From Acinetobacter guerrae (GTDB taxonomy: Bacteria; Pseudomonadota; Gammaproteobacteria; Pseudomonadales; Moraxellaceae): a stretch of 64,000 bases of DNA. Within the stretch, counting starts at the first letter, position 1. Each line of letters begins with the position of its first letter. The stretch covers positions 86,596-150,595 of the forward strand of contig NZ_LXGN01000005.1 of NCBI RefSeq assembly GCF_009372255.1, written 5' to 3'. Below, one piece after another: positions 16,437 through 26,327 of this stretch. A model generated the notes under the pieces. The model was not told the DNA's origin. It ran no database searches and saw only the letters and a list, made by a program, of their open reading frames with translations. A program made the position numbers and the translations under genes.

Positions 16437-17852
16437 ATGTACAAATCTGAACAGCTTGCACAATATTTAAAACGACTTATTGAAAATGGTTCATGGTCAG
16501 CACATACCAAACTGCCCTCTTTACGCGAGCAGGCTGAAATTTCTGGTTTTAGTCTTATGACGGTCATGAATGCCTATCAGGATCTTGAGGCACAAGGTTT
16601 AATTTATTCTAAAGAAAAATCAGGTTATTTCATCGCTGAACATTTAAAAGCACAAATGCCTCATTCCACAACAATCGTATCTTTGAATCCCAAAATAGAG
16701 ATTAACTCTTTGGTATTTAAATATTTAAAATCTATTCAATCTAAAGATATTCTTCCGTTCGGTTCAGCATTTCCAGATCATCATTTACTGACACCCACCA
16801 AACTTTTACAAATGGTCAGCCAAAAAGCACGTGATCAAAAAAGTTATGATCAAACCACCAATCTTCCACCTGGAAACCTTGCTTTACGTAAAATCATTGC
16901 GCAACGATACGCCATGCAAGGAATCGCAACCGATGCAGATGATATCGTGATTACCTCAGGTGGTCTGGATGCCTTAAATTTATCATTACAGGCACTTACT
17001 CAGCCTGGTGACTATATTTTATTACAACAAACTACTTTTTATGGTGCTTGGCAGGCCGCAGAACGTTTAGGCTTAAAAGTCATTACCTTACCCGAACATC
17101 CTACATTTGGTTTTGATCTACAAGCATTTGAACAAGTTATTCAACATTATCCGATCAAAGTCTGCTGGTTTATGTTGAATGCACAAAACCCAATCGGTTT
17201 TACAGTCAGCGACGACATTAAGTATAAAATTGCCAAACGCTTACATGAGCATCAAATTCATTTAATTGAAGATGATGTCTATGAAGAACTTTTTTATGGC
17301 ATGAATAAGCCCTTGTCCATGAAGTATTTTGATCGTAGCAATCTAGTTTTGCATTGTTCTTCTTTTTCAAAAACATTGGGAGCAGGATTTCGTGTCGGTT
17401 GGGTGTATGCAGGAAAATATTCGGAAAAAATTCAGCACTTACAACTGATGAGTACTATTTCGGCCAATGCGTTGATTCAAAATGCACTTGTTGAATTTGT
17501 ATCTAGTCATCATTACGATAAACATTTACGACAATTACGTCGTCGTCTGGAAAAAAACAAAAAGCGTTTTACTCAATATTTAAAACAGCATTTAGGACAA
17601 TGCTGTGAAATCTATAGCTTTCCTAGTGGTTATTTCCTCTGGATCAAACTGCCCTTACATATCGACAGTTTGGAACTTTACCAACAATTAATCACACAAA
17701 ATATTGGTATTGCTCCTAGCCCTCTTTTTAATATTTCGGACTCAAATCAACACTATATTCGCTTAAATTGTTCATTTGAATGGAATCCATCCATACAAAC
17801 TGGATTAGATACACTTATTCACTATATTTTGAATCTTCAAAGCCAATCTTGA
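16437..17852 (+). CDS. MocR/PdxR-family regulator: GntR helix-turn-helix fused to aminotransferase domain
   Basis: A 471-residue regulator. The N-terminal GntR-type winged helix (about 1-68) includes KLPSLREQAEISGFSLMTVMNAYQDLEAQGL. The rest (about 95-465) is a fold-type-I aminotransferase-like domain with the PLP-binding lysine Lys312 in SSFSKTLGAGFRVGW, Asn251 in NAQNPIG and Asp279/Tyr282 in EDDVYEE, so PLP binding looks intact. MocR proteins sense PLP, GABA or amino compounds and often regulate a divergent neighbour, here the 275-residue protein. Both the target and the ligand are unknown. Confidence 0.88.
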   Translation: MYKSEQLAQYLKRLIENGSWSAHTKLPSLREQAEISGFSLMTVMNAYQDLEAQGLIYSKEKSGYFIAEHLKAQMPHSTTIVSLNPKIEINSLVFKYLKSIQSKDILPFGSAFPDHHLLTPTKLLQMVSQKARDQKSYDQTTNLPPGNLALRKIIAQRYAMQGIATDADDIVITSGGLDALNLSLQALTQPGDYILLQQTTFYGAWQAAERLGLKVITLPEHPTFGFDLQAFEQVIQHYPIKVCWFMLNAQNPIGFTVSDDIKYKIAKRLHEHQIHLIEDDVYEELFYGMNKPLSMKYFDRSNLVLHCSSFSKTLGAGFRVGWVYAGKYSEKIQHLQLMSTISANALIQNALVEFVSSHHYDKHLRQLRRRLEKNKKRFTQYLKQHLGQCCEIYSFPSGYFLWIKLPLHIDSLELYQQLITQNIGIAPSPLFNISDSNQHYIRLNCSFEWNPSIQTGLDTLIHYILNLQSQS

Positions 17853-17901
17853 TCTTTTAAATAGTTTAAACTGACCAAAGTCAAAATTTATTAAGCCGAA
17901 T

Positions 17902-17935
17902 AAAAAATAGGGAACTCAAGCTCCCTATTTTTTTT
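17902..17935. terminator. Bidirectional terminator between the MocR gene and emrB
   Basis: AAAAAATAGGGA (17902-17913) pairs with TCCCTATTTTTT (17922-17933) around an 8-nt loop, with T tracts in both directions. It serves the convergent MocR and emrB genes. Confidence 0.75.
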
Positions 17936-17937
17936 AT

Positions 17938-19482
17938 TTAGTGCGGTGCAGGACCTTGTAAACTGCGTTGCGGTTTTGGACTTAACCAGATAATTAATCC
18001 AGCAAAAACAAACGCCAAAGCAAATAACAAAAACACATGGTTTGCCGACATAGTAATCGCTTCTTTATCCACTAGACTAGAAATAATGCCCAATGTACTG
18101 TCTGGACTAAAACCATTCTGTATTAAGGTATTCTGCGTTTCTTCGACATGTAGGCTAGACACCATTTCACTACGTGCGACTTTTGCATGGTCATCCCAAA
18201 TCGTGACCGCAATAGACGCGCCTATTGCACCTGCCATCGTTCTTAAGAAATTCATCAATCCCGCTGCGGAGGCTATTTCCTGTGGTAAAACTGAGGCAAG
18301 CGCGATATTAGACAATGGAATAAAGAAAAATGGTACAGCAAAGCCTTGTAAAATCTGAGGCCAAGCCAATGTCATAAAGTCTGAATCAGTGATCCAGAAT
18401 GCCCGCATAAAGGTTACAACGCCTAAGAGTAATAGACCAAAACTCGCTAAAGCACGTGGATCATGCTTAGTTGCAAGTTTAGCCACCACAGGTGACATGG
18501 TTAAACTACCAAAGCCCATTGTGGCAGTAAGATAACCTGCCCATGTTGCGGTATATCCCAGATTCATTTGTAACCATTGGGGAATCAGTACAATACTGCC
18601 AAAGAATGCCCCAAAACCAAAGGACAGTGCCAGAACTGAAACTGTAAAGCCACGATGCCTAAATATCCAGAGATTGACCACTGGCTGTTTATCAGTCATC
18701 TCCCAGATCAGAAATATAATAAAGCCTATAACCGCTGTTAGCGCTAACAGGACAATACTGGTATTGTTAAACCAATCCCGCTCATGACCTAAATCTAGCA
18801 TGAGCTGTAATGCACCAATCCACAGTACCAATAGAAATAAGCCAACACTATCGATTCTTAAGCGAACAGTGTCGGTTTCTGCAACCGATAGTAGTCGAAT
18901 AGCCGCCATGACACAAATAATACCAACAGGAATATTGATAAAGAAAATCCAGTGCCAAGACAAATTATCACTGATCAACCCACCTAAAATAGGACCTAAA
19001 ATAGGGCCTAATACAGTGGTCATAGCCCAAAGCCCCATCGCTTGAGAATGCTTTTCTTGTGGGAAAATACGCATCAGCAACGTTTGGCTAAGAGGCATCA
19101 AAGGCCCGCCAGACAAGCCCTGTCCAATACGACACAAAACCAACATTTCAAGACTGGTCGAAAGCCCGCATAAAAATGAGAATACAGTAAAACCAATCAG
19201 CCCCATCACAAAGACACGAACTGTACCGAAACGACTTGCTAGCCAACCAGTTAATGGAACACAAATCGCTTCGGCAACTGCATAGGAGGTCACCACCCAT
19301 GTCCCTTGTGAGGACGATACCGCCAGATTACCTGTGATATGCGGTACAGAAACATTGGCAATAGTGGTATCTAGTACCACCATAAAATTGGACAAAGCGA
19401 TGACAAATGCTGCAAGCAGCAAGCGACCACCACTTAACTCGGCAAAAGGTGTCCGTGTTGCAGCCTGATTTTGAGCACTCAT
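17938..19482 (-). CDS. emrB: DHA2-family multidrug efflux permease EmrB
   Basis: A 514-residue permease with about 14 TM segments, the DHA2 topology. Motifs include the TM1 segment NFMVVLDTTIANVSVPHI (motif D1 of 14-TM exporters), LASRFGTVRVFV (loop 2-3), and motif C in TM5 (LGPILGPILGGLISD). Its start is 3 bp after the emrA stop, so the two are translated together. EmrB pumps hydrophobic compounds; with EmrA and a TolC-type channel it forms a tripartite pump. No outer-membrane channel gene is adjacent. Confidence 0.92.
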   Translation of the reverse strand: MSAQNQAATRTPFAELSGGRLLLAAFVIALSNFMVVLDTTIANVSVPHITGNLAVSSSQGTWVVTSYAVAEAICVPLTGWLASRFGTVRVFVMGLIGFTVFSFLCGLSTSLEMLVLCRIGQGLSGGPLMPLSQTLLMRIFPQEKHSQAMGLWAMTTVLGPILGPILGGLISDNLSWHWIFFINIPVGIICVMAAIRLLSVAETDTVRLRIDSVGLFLLVLWIGALQLMLDLGHERDWFNNTSIVLLALTAVIGFIIFLIWEMTDKQPVVNLWIFRHRGFTVSVLALSFGFGAFFGSIVLIPQWLQMNLGYTATWAGYLTATMGFGSLTMSPVVAKLATKHDPRALASFGLLLLGVVTFMRAFWITDSDFMTLAWPQILQGFAVPFFFIPLSNIALASVLPQEIASAAGLMNFLRTMAGAIGASIAVTIWDDHAKVARSEMVSSLHVEETQNTLIQNGFSPDSTLGIISSLVDKEAITMSANHVFLLFALAFVFAGLIIWLSPKPQRSLQGPAPH

Positions 19483-19485
19483 AGA

Positions 19486-20640
19486 TTACTTCTTCGAAGA
19501 AAGATCGACTTTTGCTTCCATTGACAGACCCACACGTAGTGGATGATCAGCCAATTCTTTTGGATCAAGTGCAATACGTACAGGCAAGCGCTGAACCACT
19601 TTAATCCAGTTACCTGTTGCATTTTGAGCAGGAATTAAGGCAAAAGCAGCGCCCGTTCCACCAGAGAAGCCGATGACTTTACCGTGATATTCGACATCAT
19701 CACCATATAAATCTGAAGTCAGAGTTGCCGTTTGACCGACACGGACTTTGGCAAGTTGGCTTTCCTTAAAGTTAGCATCGACATAAAGCTGAGAAATCGG
19801 AACAATACTCATCATGACAGTACCAGGTGCGACCCGCTGACCAATCTGAATATTACGACGAGCGACGACGCCATCGACAGGCGCGCGAATAACGGTACGA
19901 TCCAGATCAAGCTGTGCTTGTTCGAGTTTAGCCTGCGCTACCAACACATCTGGAAGTGTGTCTTCATCTGTACCTTTAATTAAAGCATCATTGGCAGCCA
20001 AGTTACTCATTGCAGCTTTACGGTTAGATTCAGCCTGAGACAGCCCTGCCTGAGCCACATTCAAATTGGCTTGCGCTGTATGTAATGCGCTTTGTGCAGA
20101 GCTAAGTTCTTCTTTTGAAATCGCACCTGTTGCTGCAAGAGAAGCACGGCGATCATAATCCTGCTTGGCTTTATCTACATCAGTTTGTGCTTTGGCAACC
20201 TGTGCTTTGGCACTGTTAATTTCATCATCACGCACAATAACTTGAGAATTCAAAGAACTACTATTGGCTGAACTTTGTTGATATTGGCGTTTAGTCTTTG
20301 CCAACTCAGCTTTTGCCTGTGCCAATGCAATCGTTGCATCACGATTGTCAATTTCAACTAGAATATCACCTTGTTTGACTTGAGCAGTATCACTGACCAA
20401 CACTTTCGCGACCTGTCCACTGACCATAGAGGTAATTTGAGCATTTTCAGCTCCAACATAGGCGTTATCTGTGCTCATCGAATTATTAAAAAATACAGCC
20501 CAAATCGCATATATAATCGCAGCAATAATGATAATAAGTGCAAAATAAGTAAGTAGTTTTTTGCGTTTTGATTTCATTGCGTCATCAGAAGTTGATGCTG
20601 TCTGCTCTTTTGTCTGTACATCATCTTGAGCATTTGTCAT
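19486..20640 (-). CDS. emrA: EmrA/HlyD-family membrane fusion protein
   Basis: A 384-residue periplasmic adaptor with a short cytosolic N-terminus, one TM helix at about 29-50, a lipoyl half-motif (ITSMVSGQVAKVLVSDTAQVKQGDILVEIDNRD), a long alpha-helical hairpin at about 100-215 rich in Ala, Gln and Lys, the second lipoyl half (VIRAPVDGVVARRNIQIGQRV) and a beta-barrel domain. These are the EmrA hallmarks. It links EmrB to an outer-membrane channel. It is first in the emrAB pair; an inverted repeat lies about 60 bp upstream. Confidence 0.92.
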   Translation of the reverse strand: MTNAQDDVQTKEQTASTSDDAMKSKRKKLLTYFALIIIIAAIIYAIWAVFFNNSMSTDNAYVGAENAQITSMVSGQVAKVLVSDTAQVKQGDILVEIDNRDATIALAQAKAELAKTKRQYQQSSANSSSLNSQVIVRDDEINSAKAQVAKAQTDVDKAKQDYDRRASLAATGAISKEELSSAQSALHTAQANLNVAQAGLSQAESNRKAAMSNLAANDALIKGTDEDTLPDVLVAQAKLEQAQLDLDRTVIRAPVDGVVARRNIQIGQRVAPGTVMMSIVPISQLYVDANFKESQLAKVRVGQTATLTSDLYGDDVEYHGKVIGFSGGTGAAFALIPAQNATGNWIKVVQRLPVRIALDPKELADHPLRVGLSMEAKVDLSSKK

Positions 20641-20701
20641 CGCATATTCCTAAGTCAGTAGGTTGAAATTGTCAAAGCTTTTTCAGTTCGATCGATCAGT
20701 C

Positions 20702-20722
20702 TAAGTTCTGAATCTGAACTTA
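20702..20722 (-). promoter_or_regulatory. Inverted repeat upstream of emrAB
   Basis: TAAGTTC (20702-20708) and GAACTTA (20716-20722) are perfect complements around a 7-nt centre, 62 bp before the emrA start. The size fits a dimeric repressor or activator site. No regulator gene is adjacent, so any regulator acts from elsewhere. Confidence 0.4.
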
Positions 20723-20870
20723 ATCTTAAATAAGAAATTTCTGACAATGTTAATTTTCAAATAAAGCAAGAATAACCAAAAAAATCATAATTTGATAATA
20801 AAAAGATAACTTATTAGTTCATTTTTGCTTAAGCTGATTTTTATCAAGTTTCCATCATGATATAGCCCAT

Positions 20871-20893
20871 AAAAAAGCACCTAAAAAGGTGCC
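20871..20893 (-). terminator. Terminator after the thioesterase gene
   Basis: GCACCT (20877-20882) pairs with AGGTGC (20887-20892) around an A4 loop, and the minus strand continues with six T. It follows the thioesterase stop at 20916. Confidence 0.65.
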
Positions 20894-20915
20894 TTACTAT
20901 GACCAATGAATAGAA

Positions 20916-22535
<1,620 letters not shown>

Positions 22536-22548
22536 AATCTCCCCTACC

Positions 22549-22576
22549 CCCTCTTTGATAAAGAGGGGAATTTTTA
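22549..22576 (+). terminator. Hairpin terminator after hemB
   Basis: CCCCTCTTT (22549-22557) pairs perfectly with AAAGAGGGG (22561-22569) around GAT, followed by AATTTTTAAAA. The preceding TCTCCCCTAC adds a second partial C-rich copy, which makes the whole resemble a dispersed hairpin repeat. Confidence 0.7.
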
Positions 22577-22594
22577 AAATGGTTTAACGTTATC

Positions 22595-23716
22595 ATGCAT
22601 ATTGCCATTATTGGTGCTGGAATTAGTGGGTTACTCACCGCACTGGAACTGGTTGAACAAGGTTGTCAAGTTTCTGTCTTTGATCAGCAACAAGCTGGAC
22701 AAGCGGCCTCATGGGCAGGAGGTGGAATCCTGTCCCCGATGTATCCGTGGCGTTATCCACAAGCGGTCAATACTCTGGCACAATATGGCAAAAGCATGTA
22801 TCAGACTTGGAACGAAAAATTATTACCCATCACAGGTATTGATTTTGAAATTCATGACACAGGCATGCTGATTTTTGACGAAGATGATTTCGATATCGGT
22901 CTAAATTATGCAAAACGCAATCAGGAACCGATACAACAGGCTGAATACCTCAAACATGATGCTTTAGCGCAAATTAACCCGTGGATTGATCCCAAATTTC
23001 AACATGCCATATATTTTCCTGAACTTTCCAATATTCGTAATCCCCGACTTTTGCAGTCTATTGTCGCTTATTTAAAGCAGCATCCTTTAGTCAACTTTGT
23101 TGAACAAACACATATCATAAAATTTCAGATTCAAAGCCAAAAAGTGCTGTACGCGATCGATCAACATGGCAACAAAATACATGCAGATCAATTTGTGATT
23201 GCCGCAGGTGCTTGGAGTCAACATTGGGCACAACAGTTAAATCTAGACATCCCTGTACACCCCGTACAAGGACAAATGGTTTTATTTAAAGCCCCTGCTC
23301 ATTGGCTTCCTACCATGTGCATGAACAAAGTCATGTATCTAATTCCGCGTCAGGATGGTCATATTGTCTGTGGTTCAAGCATGGCACATTGCGGTTTTGA
23401 TACTACGCCAGATGCCAAGACTCAACAGAATATTGTTGATGCTTGTCTAGAAATGGTGCCTGAATTGGCTCAATTCCCCATTGTAAAGCAATGGGCAGGA
23501 CTACGACCAAGTTCTCCAACTGGCGTTCCGTATATCGGTTGTGTACCTGAGATAAATAATCTATGGATGAATGCCGGACATTTCCGTAATGGCTTATGTA
23601 TGGGACCCGCTTCTGCACAGTTGTTAGCTCAGTTAATACTAGAGCAACCCACATTAACCGACCCAACACCATACTCTCCTGCGCGCTTAAATACAGAACA
23701 GCTCATTATCAGCTAA
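22595..23716 (+). CDS. thiO: FAD-dependent glycine oxidase ThiO
   Basis: A 373-residue D-amino-acid-oxidase-fold flavoprotein. The N-terminal Rossmann motif is GAGISG (7-12), followed by GQAASWAGGGILSPMYPWRYP, which is highly characteristic of ThiO. AGAWSQHW, VHPVQGQMV and a C-terminal WAGLRPSSPTGVPYIG with NAGHFRNGL complete the fold. ThiO oxidises glycine to dehydroglycine for the thiazole part of thiamine. No other thi genes are adjacent in the window. Confidence 0.87.
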   Translation: MHIAIIGAGISGLLTALELVEQGCQVSVFDQQQAGQAASWAGGGILSPMYPWRYPQAVNTLAQYGKSMYQTWNEKLLPITGIDFEIHDTGMLIFDEDDFDIGLNYAKRNQEPIQQAEYLKHDALAQINPWIDPKFQHAIYFPELSNIRNPRLLQSIVAYLKQHPLVNFVEQTHIIKFQIQSQKVLYAIDQHGNKIHADQFVIAAGAWSQHWAQQLNLDIPVHPVQGQMVLFKAPAHWLPTMCMNKVMYLIPRQDGHIVCGSSMAHCGFDTTPDAKTQQNIVDACLEMVPELAQFPIVKQWAGLRPSSPTGVPYIGCVPEINNLWMNAGHFRNGLCMGPASAQLLAQLILEQPTLTDPTPYSPARLNTEQLIIS

Positions 23717-23750
23717 AAAGTATATGGATAAAATTTAAGCAACCTAAGGA

Positions 23751-24227
23751 TTACTTTGGGTCAAACATTTTTGCCGCCATACGCTGTGCTTGTTTGCCAT
23801 AAAACCAATAAGTGATGAGATACAAAGGGATTGCCAACACCAGAAACATGATCAAAATGATGCTGATAAATTGGGGCTGTTGTAAATAAAGTAAAAAGTT
23901 TTGAAAGACTTCAGGATCACGTATTGAAAATATAGTCAGACCCAGTAAAACACCCAATAAATTATAGCCCCAAAAAATAAGGGTAAAAGCTAAAGTCAGC
24001 TTTTTACGTTCTTGTTGAGTAGGCGCACGTTTTTCCTGTTTTAAAAACCGAAACAGCACTGATATGGTCGCTACTAAATAAGGCACAGCCGTTATAATTC
24101 CACCAACACCTTGAGGTAATAGCGCCGCGATCACGCCCATGATCAGCGTGAGAATGAAACAAATAACAAAGAACCACAAATAATAACGGCGTAAGTTGGT
24201 CATTTTCATCACAAATTGAGCATTCAA
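23751..24227 (-). CDS. Small integral membrane protein (resembles ABZJ_00895 family)
   Basis: A 158-residue protein with four hydrophobic segments (about 15-36, 42-60, 77-100, 119-140), a basic linker KQEKRAPTQQERKK between the second and third, and a C-terminal basic tail. The layout recalls an Acinetobacter family of unknown function catalogued as ABZJ_00895; I am moderately sure. In-frame Met codons at residues 7 and 9 could be the real start, as no clear ribosome binding site marks any of them. Function unknown. Confidence 0.6.
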   Translation of the reverse strand: MNAQFVMKMTNLRRYYLWFFVICFILTLIMGVIAALLPQGVGGIITAVPYLVATISVLFRFLKQEKRAPTQQERKKLTLAFTLIFWGYNLLGVLLGLTIFSIRDPEVFQNFLLYLQQPQFISIILIMFLVLAIPLYLITYWFYGKQAQRMAAKMFDPK

Positions 24228-24306
24228 AAATTTATTTTAAGTTTTTTTCAAGTTTTTTGCATTTCCTTGTCAACCTTTTCGGTATGAGCTTCGTTATATA
24301 GGTTAC

Positions 24307-24463
24307 AAGGTCAGCAGCAACCGATTGTAATTTGCACGGCATCCGCAAATGTTCGGTGACCTTTCATTATGACATATCCTTTAGAGTATGTTTTGTTAGC
24401 AGCCAGACTTATTCTAAAGTTTTTGACCGACGATTTATCATCACTCGAATCGTCGGTCTTTAT
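24307..24463 (+). ncRNA. Candidate structured small RNA with its own terminator
   Basis: Three stem-loops lie in tandem in the 232 bp between two minus-strand genes. Stem 1 (24307-24363) has AAGGTC/GACCTT, ACCGA/TCGGT and ATTTGC/GCAAAT as three stacked helices separated by internal loops. Stem 2 (24379-24419) pairs CTTTAGAGTA with TATTCTAAAG. Stem 3 is a perfect 11-bp terminator followed by T-rich sequence. AGCAGC appears unpaired in both stem 1 and stem 2. A TATATA element at 24295-24300 is placed for initiation near 24307. I see no open frame. I cannot match it to a known family by eye. Confidence 0.55.
24425..24463 (+). terminator. Terminator of the candidate small RNA
   Basis: GACCGACGATT (24425-24435) and AATCGTCGGTC (24448-24458) are perfect 11-bp complements with a 12-nt loop, followed by TTTATTTTTT. 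On the minus strand it overlaps the last codons of the OsmC-like gene, so it points to plus-strand transcription. Confidence 0.7.
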
Positions 24464-24942
24464 TTTTTCTGCCCTTCAACTTCAAAAGAAGCTTCACATA
24501 AGATCGGAAAATTCACCGAGTTTGCAATCATACATTCATGGTGTGCCTGTTTATGCAGTTGATTGGCGATATCCAAATTCGCACCTGTCTTTAATATGAT
24601 ATGCGGTTTTAAAATTACTTGAGTGATATGACCACGTTTTTCAGGGTGAGTGTCCTCCATGAATCCAGATGCATGGTCAATATAATCAACAACACAAATA
24701 TGATTCATTGCACAAAGATGTAAATACCAAAGTTTATGGCAAGCTGATGCTGCTGCAACAATTAAATCTTCTGGATTCCATCGTTCAGGATTACCTCGAT
24801 AGGCTGGATCGGATGAACCTGATATAGCAGGCTTATTTTCACTTTCAATAATAAAATCACGTTGATAAGATTGATATGTTTTTGTGCCTTCTCCAGTATT
24901 TCCAATCCAACGAATTTTGACATCATATTGATGAATCATCAT
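24460..24942 (-). CDS. OsmC/Ohr-family peroxiredoxin
   Basis: A 160-residue protein of the OsmC family, thiol peroxidases that reduce organic hydroperoxides. The two redox cysteines are visible as Cys68 in the helix IVAAASACHKLWYLHLC and Cys137 in HHECMIANS. RWNPEDL before the first cysteine is the usual family segment. Two adjacent ATG codons (24942 and 24939) follow GAGGAAAA; the second has better spacing. Length is normal. Confidence 0.85.
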   Translation of the reverse strand: MMIHQYDVKIRWIGNTGEGTKTYQSYQRDFIIESENKPAISGSSDPAYRGNPERWNPEDLIVAAASACHKLWYLHLCAMNHICVVDYIDHASGFMEDTHPEKRGHITQVILKPHIILKTGANLDIANQLHKQAHHECMIANSVNFPILCEASFEVEGQKK

Positions 24943-25064
24943 TTTTCCTCTTTAATAAAATTTAATCCGCAGATATCATCATGCTTTTGGTTTTTGATGC
25001 ATTCTCAATTCAAGTTTGAATATGCTACCTTATCCTCTAATCAAAAACAGGAATCCTGTCACCG

Positions 25065-26318
25065 ATGACCGTGCGCTTTTTTCATACTTCCGATTGGCAT
25101 TTGGGACAGTTTTTTTATAACCATTCCCGCCATTACGAGCATGAACAATTTCTGGCATGGTTACTCGAACAAATCAAAAATAAACAACCGCATGCCCTAC
25201 TCATTGCAGGTGATATTTTCGATGTCATCAATCCTAGCTCACAGGCACAAAAACAACTTTATCAATTTTTAGCCGATGCACATCAACTTGCACCGCATAT
25301 GCAAACTTTAATGATTGCAGGCAATCATGACTCAGGCTATCGGATTGAACAAGTCGAACCACTTTTAGAAAAATACAATGCCAGAACAGTCGGTGTGGTA
25401 CGTTGGAATGAAGACAAAACCTTAAATCTGGATCGCTTAATTCTGCCGATTTATGATGAGAAAAAACAAATTGTGGCATGGTGTATTGCGTTACCCTTTT
25501 TACGCTCTGCTGAAATTACGGGCTTTAATGAATATACAAGCAATAGTCAAAATGCCATTGCCTATTTACATCAACAATTGATTGCGGAAGCAAAGCATCG
25601 GAAAACGGAGAAACAGGCTCTAATTTTAATGTCTCATGCACATATGCAAGGTGGGGAAACTTCGGATTCGGAACGCCCGATTATCATTGGCAATGAAGAA
25701 GCGTTATCTACCACTTTGTTTGAAGATGGCATTGATTATGTAGCATTAGGGCATTTACACAAACCACAAAAAGTTGGACAAACACATATCCGTTATAGTG
25801 GTTCACCAATTCCGCTTTCCTTTAGTGAAATCAACTACAAACATCAAGTCGTTGAGGTCATGGTCAATCCCGATCAAAAAGATGATCCATATTTTCAGTT
25901 TGAGGCTTTGGAAATTCCGCGTAGCATACAACTACATAAAATTCGTGGTGAACTCAATGAAGTCATGCAAAAATTAAAAAACTTGCCAAATGATGTCATT
26001 GAAAGCATTGATCAACGGGAATATGTCGATATTGAATATCATACTCTCACACCACCTCAGCCAAATTTAAGACAACAGTTTGAGGATGCGCTTCCTCCAG
26101 CTCGCTATCGTCTGGTTCGGATTTCGCGCCAATATTTATCCCTCGAAAATAGTGCCGAGCAGCAACAACAGATTCATCTTGAACCGCCAACACCTGAAAA
26201 ATTATTTCAACAAATTTGGGAAAAAAAGGGATATCACTCAGATGATGAAGTTCAAAAAGACTTTATGAGTTTAGTCGCTCAAGCGCAGCAGCAACTTGAA
26301 GATCAACACAAGAGTTAA
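25065..26318 (+). CDS. sbcD: DNA double-strand-end nuclease subunit SbcD
   Basis: A 417-residue Mre11-type phosphoesterase. Metal-binding motifs in order are DWHLG (about 10-14), GDIFD, GNHDSG (about 87-92), HAHMQGG and GHLHKPQ, so the active site looks complete. With SbcC it forms the nuclease that cleaves hairpins and protein-blocked DNA ends. The sbcC start is 9 bp downstream and its ribosome binding site overlaps the sbcD stop, so the two are co-translated. Confidence 0.93.
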   Translation: MTVRFFHTSDWHLGQFFYNHSRHYEHEQFLAWLLEQIKNKQPHALLIAGDIFDVINPSSQAQKQLYQFLADAHQLAPHMQTLMIAGNHDSGYRIEQVEPLLEKYNARTVGVVRWNEDKTLNLDRLILPIYDEKKQIVAWCIALPFLRSAEITGFNEYTSNSQNAIAYLHQQLIAEAKHRKTEKQALILMSHAHMQGGETSDSERPIIIGNEEALSTTLFEDGIDYVALGHLHKPQKVGQTHIRYSGSPIPLSFSEINYKHQVVEVMVNPDQKDDPYFQFEALEIPRSIQLHKIRGELNEVMQKLKNLPNDVIESIDQREYVDIEYHTLTPPQPNLRQQFEDALPPARYRLVRISRQYLSLENSAEQQQQIHLEPPTPEKLFQQIWEKKGYHSDDEVQKDFMSLVAQAQQQLEDQHKS

Positions 26319-26327
26319 AGGATTAGC

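Noticed and set aside
24307..24463. Reading the structured region as 4.5S RNA (ffs)
   Set aside because: GGTCAGCAGC looks like part of the conserved 4.5S loop, but the characteristic GGAAG side of domain IV is absent, so the resemblance is only superficial.
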